Part shown: in pieces, positions 61,050-64,000 of the stretch
Position numbering within the stretch: position 1 is the first letter of the stretch
Layout of the letters: each line of letters opens with the position of its first letter
Origin: Elusimicrobiota bacterium
GTDB taxonomy: Bacteria; Elusimicrobiota; Elusimicrobia; UBA1565; UBA9628
DNA length: 64,000 nucleotides
Reading direction: 5' to 3'
NCBI GenBank assembly: GCA_016218545.1
Contig: JACRDQ010000039.1
Coordinates: 62,001-126,000, forward strand
Program-made: the position numbers and the translations under genes
Notes under the pieces: model-generated
Seen by the model: the letters and a program-made list of their open reading frames with translations, nothing else
Databases searched by the model: none
Told to the model about the DNA's origin: nothing

Positions 61050-61637
61050 ATGAACCTGAGCAAGATGGGTCGGTACGTGAGCCTTCTGGGATGCGCTCTC
61101 GCCCTGGGCATGGCCGCAGGCTGCGCTTCGAGCTCCAAGCCCTCGCAGCCGGTGGGCCCCGCTTCCCCCGAGTGGGTCATGAAGGGCTCCGGCGCCTTCA
61201 AGGACTCCAACGGCATCAGCGTGATTTACGGGGTCGGCGCCTCGCAGGGCGTCAAGCTCGTCCCCCTCGCGCGCCAGAACGCGGACGCCGCGGCTGACGC
61301 CGAGATCACGAAAGTCGTCAACAATTACGTCTCCACCCTGGTGAAGTCCTACATGGCCTCCACCACCGCCGGCGACCTGAGCAAGTCGAGCGACGAGCAG
61401 CACGTCTCGAGCACGCTCAAGACCTTCGGCCAGGCCTGCCTGCACGGGGTGCAGAAGATCGACCATTGGAAGGATCCCTCCGACGGGACCCTCTACACCC
61501 TGGCCAAGCTGGACATGTCGGCCATCAAGAAGACCCTCGAGGAGCAGAAAGAGCTCGACTCGAAGGTCCGCGACTTCGTGCGCGCCAACGCGGAGAAGGC
61601 GTTCGACGAGCTGGCCGCCGAGGAAGCCAAGCACTAA
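61050..61637 (+). CDS. LPP20-like lipoprotein
   Basis: A 195-residue lipoprotein. Signal peptide ends in the lipobox GMAAGC (Cys25). The mature part has WVMKGSGAFKDSNG, VIYGVGASQG and ADAAADAEITKVVNNYV, the LPP20/FlgP-like pattern (GxGxA followed by A-rich helix). It heads a set of three lipoprotein genes that recur together in other bacteria (LPP20-type, LpoB-type, COG3014-type; recalled association). Probably on the inner leaflet of the outer membrane. Confidence 0.72.
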   Translation: MNLSKMGRYVSLLGCALALGMAAGCASSSKPSQPVGPASPEWVMKGSGAFKDSNGISVIYGVGASQGVKLVPLARQNADAAADAEITKVVNNYVSTLVKSYMASTTAGDLSKSSDEQHVSSTLKTFGQACLHGVQKIDHWKDPSDGTLYTLAKLDMSAIKKTLEEQKELDSKVRDFVRANAEKAFDELAAEEAKH

Positions 61638-61643
61638 GCTGAA

Positions 61644-61678
61644 CGCGGGCGGGCGCCCGTTCCGGGCGCCCGCCCGCG
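61644..61678 (+). terminator. GC-rich terminator hairpin
   Basis: A perfect stem of at least 15 bp (CGCGGGCGGGCGCCCG with its complement) around a TTC loop, directly after the LPP20-like gene stop. T-rich tail is weak, so it may attenuate rather than fully end transcription. Confidence 0.6.
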
Positions 61679-61723
61679 CCGCTTCCCCCTCGGACCGTCC
61701 TCACCATCATTATAGGGATACCC

Positions 61724-62332
61724 ATGAACATCTATATTTCCGCGTTCCTCTTCCTTGCCGGCCTGCTCCCCGCCGTGACGGGCTGCGCCGCCTCCACCAA
61801 GGTCCAGCGCATGGACGTCGACGAGGTCAAGGACATCAGCGGCAAGTGGAACGACACCGATTCCCGCCTGGTCGCCGAGGAGATGATCCAGGACTGCCTC
61901 AACGACGCCTGGCTCCCCGAGGCCAAGGAGGCCCGCTCCGGCAAGCCCTCCGTCATCGTGGGTACGGTGCGCAACCAGAGCCACGAGCACATCAACACCG
62001 ACACCTTCGTCGAGGACCTGCAGAACGCGCTCATCAAGTCCCGGCAGGTCAAGTTCGTGGCCTCCAAGGGAGAGCGCGGCGAGGTCCGCGACGAGCGCCG
62101 GGACCAGGACACCAACGCCTCCGAGGACACGCGCAAGGAGCACGGCCAGGAGACCGGGGCGGACTTCATGCTCTCCGGCGCGATCAACACCATCCAGGAC
62201 ACCGAGGCCGGCAAGACCGTCATGTTCTACCAGGTCAACCTCAAGCTCGTCGACATGAAGTCGAACGAGATCTCCTGGAACGGCAAGAAGAAGATCAAGA
62301 AGTTCATCAAGCAGGCCAAAGTGTCGTGGTAG
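61724..62332 (+). CDS. LpoB-like penicillin-binding-protein activator lipoprotein
   Basis: A 202-residue lipoprotein. Lipobox AVTGC (Cys21). The mature part has STKVQRMDVDEVKDISGKWNDTDSRLVAEEMI (family pattern: VxR-D then SGxWNDTDSRLVAxEMI), then VIVGTVRNQSHEHINTDTF and ADFMLSGAINTIQD, all close to LpoB. LpoB activates PBP1b in E. coli; in distant groups the partner is unproven. A TATAGG lies 7 bases before the ATG (61711-61716). Confidence 0.8.
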   Translation: MNIYISAFLFLAGLLPAVTGCAASTKVQRMDVDEVKDISGKWNDTDSRLVAEEMIQDCLNDAWLPEAKEARSGKPSVIVGTVRNQSHEHINTDTFVEDLQNALIKSRQVKFVASKGERGEVRDERRDQDTNASEDTRKEHGQETGADFMLSGAINTIQDTEAGKTVMFYQVNLKLVDMKSNEISWNGKKKIKKFIKQAKVSW

Positions 62333-63720
62333 CAGCCGTCCTCCGGGCCGCGGCGCAGGGGCGGGCTTCGATGCCCGCCCTCGTCTTCCTGGCGCTCCTG
62401 GCGGTCGCTGGCTGCGCCCCCTCGGTGGCGACGAAGAGGGCCCTCAACACCTTCATCTCCGCCGGGGACTATGCCGGCGCCGAGGCCCACATCCAGAAGG
62501 TGAAGGAGAGCCCGAACTACGGCAAGAAGAACATGGTGCTCTATTACCTCGACCTGGGCACGGTCCAGCACCACGCGGGCAAGTATAAGGAATCGGACCA
62601 GAGCTTCGAGAAGGCCGAGAACCGCATGCGGGAGCTCTACACCAAGTCCGCCACCAAGGCCGTGGGGTCGATGATGATCAACGACATGACCACGGACTAC
62701 GCGGGCGAGGCCTTCGAGCGGGCTCTCACCAACGTGTTCCGCGCCCTCAATTACGTCTTCCTCGGCGACCTCGAGGAGGCCCTGGTCGAGTCGCGCAAGG
62801 TCGAGGTCTTCCTGGATGAGCTCAACAGGGGCAAGGAGAAGAAGAACACCTACAAGGACGACGCCTTCGCCCGCTACCTCGACGGCATGCTCTATCAGGA
62901 GGCGGGCAAGTCGGACGACGCCCGCATCTCCTTCGAAGCCGCGGAGCGCGCCTACGGGTGGTACGCCTCGGACTACAACACCCCGCTTCCCAGGTTCGAC
63001 ATCTCCGAGGACATGAGCATGGGCGAACTGGTGTTCCTCCACTACGCCGGGGTCGCGCCCATCAAGATCAGCAAGACTTTCCAGGTCCTCTGGAACGACG
63101 CCATGCTCGCCGTCAACTCCAGCGAGATGAAGGACGACCCGGAGCGCAACTCCGCGCAGTTCAAGAACGCCCTGGCGGCAGGCGTCGCGGGCAAGTCCAT
63201 CACGGTCTCCTACCCGGAGTACATCCAGGACCCCTTCCCCATCGCGGACTCCGACATCGTCGTCGGCGCGCAGACCGCGCCGACCGTGCTCATGGAGGAC
63301 GTCTCGGCCATCGCCCACAAGGCGCTCAAGGACCGGCAGGCCATCATCCGCACCAAGTCCATCGCCCGGGCCATGATCAAGTACATGATCTCCCAGAGCA
63401 TCAACAAGGAGATGGAGAAGAAGTACGGGGCCAACTCCCTCGGTTCCGTGCTGACCAAGATGACGACCGGCATCGCCTCGGCCGCCACCGAGGTCGCGGA
63501 CACCCGGAGCTGGACCCTGGTGCCGTCCCAGATCCGCATGGCGCGGATGCGGCTGAGGCCCGGCACGTACTCCGTGACGGCCAGGTTCAAGGCCTCGACC
63601 GGGCTCGTGATGGCGACGAAGGAATTCCCCGACGTGGTGGTCAAGAAGGGGCAGCGGGTCTTCCTCCACCACCGCACCGCCTGCGAGCCCGGCTGCGCCG
63701 CCGGCACGGGCAGGAAGTAG
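62326..63720 (+). CDS. COG3014-like lipoprotein
   Basis: A 464-residue lipoprotein. GTG 62326, overlapping the LpoB stop, gives a signal with two Arg ahead of the hydrophobic core and lipobox AVAGC (Cys30); ATG 62371 would leave only 15 residues with no positive charge, so GTG is preferred. The helical N half has TPR-like pairs (MVLYYLDLGTVQHHAGKYKE, FARYLDGMLYQEAGKSDDA). The C half has WTLVPSQIRMARMRLRPGTY, with the family-typical late TACEPGC. Function unknown; the LpoB linkage suggests a role in peptidoglycan synthesis. Confidence 0.7.
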   Translation: MVAAVLRAAAQGRASMPALVFLALLAVAGCAPSVATKRALNTFISAGDYAGAEAHIQKVKESPNYGKKNMVLYYLDLGTVQHHAGKYKESDQSFEKAENRMRELYTKSATKAVGSMMINDMTTDYAGEAFERALTNVFRALNYVFLGDLEEALVESRKVEVFLDELNRGKEKKNTYKDDAFARYLDGMLYQEAGKSDDARISFEAAERAYGWYASDYNTPLPRFDISEDMSMGELVFLHYAGVAPIKISKTFQVLWNDAMLAVNSSEMKDDPERNSAQFKNALAAGVAGKSITVSYPEYIQDPFPIADSDIVVGAQTAPTVLMEDVSAIAHKALKDRQAIIRTKSIARAMIKYMISQSINKEMEKKYGANSLGSVLTKMTTGIASAATEVADTRSWTLVPSQIRMARMRLRPGTYSVTARFKASTGLVMATKEFPDVVVKKGQRVFLHHRTACEPGCAAGTGRK

Positions 63721-63766
63721 CGTCGGCAGGAATGTTGCACATTCTCCTTTTACGTAAGGGGGACCC

Positions 63767-64000
63767 ATGATCGACCTCGTCAAGAACCTCGCCGCCGTCA
63801 ACCGCAGGACCAAGGCCTCCGTCATCAGGGAGCTCCTCAAGCTCACCAACAAGCCCGAGATCATCTCCTTCGCGGGCGGCCTGCCGGACCCGGCCACCTT
63901 CCCGGCCGAGATCTTCGCGGACATCGCGGGCGACGTGCTCAAGAACAAGAGCGCCCGCGCGCTCCAGTACGGCCCCACCGAGGGCATGCCCGAGCTCCAG
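63767..64000 (+). CDS. PLP-dependent class I/II aminotransferase, N-terminal part (cut by window end)
   Basis: Only the first 78 codons are present. The N terminus (VIRELLKLTNKPEIISFAGGLPDPATFP and LQYGPTEGMPELQ; conserved pieces ISFAGGLPDP and YGPTEG) is typical of 2-aminoadipate/aromatic-type aminotransferases related to LysN and the MocR catalytic domain. A GTAAGGGGGA ribosome site precedes the ATG. The PLP lysine lies beyond the window, so substrate specificity cannot be judged. Confidence 0.8.
   Translation, partial: MIDLVKNLAAVNRRTKASVIRELLKLTNKPEIISFAGGLPDPATFPAEIFADIAGDVLKNKSARALQYGPTEGMPELQ

Overview
The window is a GC-rich bacterial chromosome segment from a Gram-negative (LPS-making, outer-membrane) organism. 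It carries Kdo, heptose, lipid A and Lpt genes, a secretin-based type IV pilus/type II secretion assembly, and an almost complete hopanoid pathway. Many prepilin-type proteins, tightly coupled operons, and PilM/N/O/P/Q-like genes beside TPR/O-antigen-ligase-like proteins are compatible with Elusimicrobiota or a neighbouring deep lineage. That placement is only a guess from gene style; no rRNA gene or universal marker set is present to settle it.

Layout. 1-8.3 kb (+): envelope operon lpxK(end)-DUF3108-hldE1-kdsB-pyrG-kdsA-zinc ribbon-lptC-lptA-like-lptB-response regulator, nearly every junction overlapping. 8.3-15.3 kb (-): gamma-carbonic anhydrase, degenerate sensor kinase, receiver, EndoIII-family glycosylase, ceramidase-like protein, TPR protein and a secreted metzincin. 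15.3-17 kb: nadB. 17-19.4 kb: accessory patch with a GNAT, orphan barstar, a small ORF and an AT-richer KAP-type membrane P-loop NTPase. 19.4-23.7 kb: DUF488, uvrA, peptidase MA. 23.7-27.5 kb (+): hpnJ-hpnI-hpnL, followed by a roughly 280-bp palindromic insertion element and a TMTC-like membrane/TPR protein. 29.4-47.6 kb: pilin, OmpR-type two-component pair, hpnK, four pilin-like proteins, gspF, gspE, gspD/pilQ, pilP, pilO, pilM-N fusion, double-OmpA protein, O-antigen ligase/TPR. 47.7-52.4 kb (-): hypE-hypD-hypC-hypF, then tRNA-Thr(CGU). 52.6-59.7 kb: substrate-binding lipoprotein (-), then shc-hpnH-hpnA-hpnG-ispA (+). 59.7-64 kb: two small Cys-rich proteins, orn (-), a lipoprotein trio (LPP20-like, LpoB-like, COG3014-like) and the start of an aminotransferase.

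How it fits together. The hopanoid genes cover cyclisation (Shc), C35 side-chain addition and processing (HpnH, HpnG, HpnA) and sugar/cyclitol decoration (HpnI, HpnK, HpnJ), plus the HpnL membrane protein. The squalene-forming genes hpnC/D/E are not in the window. hpnK is physically detached from hpnJ-I-L and is the last gene of a minor-pilin operon. The pilus genes form three transcriptional blocks.

The most informative non-coding signal is a pair of matching promoters. Upstream of both FTLIE-type pilin genes there are three 11-bp direct repeats placed exactly 15 bp from a TATRCT -10 box. One copy sits in the divergent region next to an OmpR-family regulator, which suggests an autoregulated pilin regulon. 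Other notable signals are two Shine-Dalgarno-masking hairpins, several -10 boxes so close to start codons that the messages look leaderless, and several families of short intergenic repeats. No CRISPR array, rRNA or transposase gene was seen. No gene-free stretch exceeds about 300 bp.
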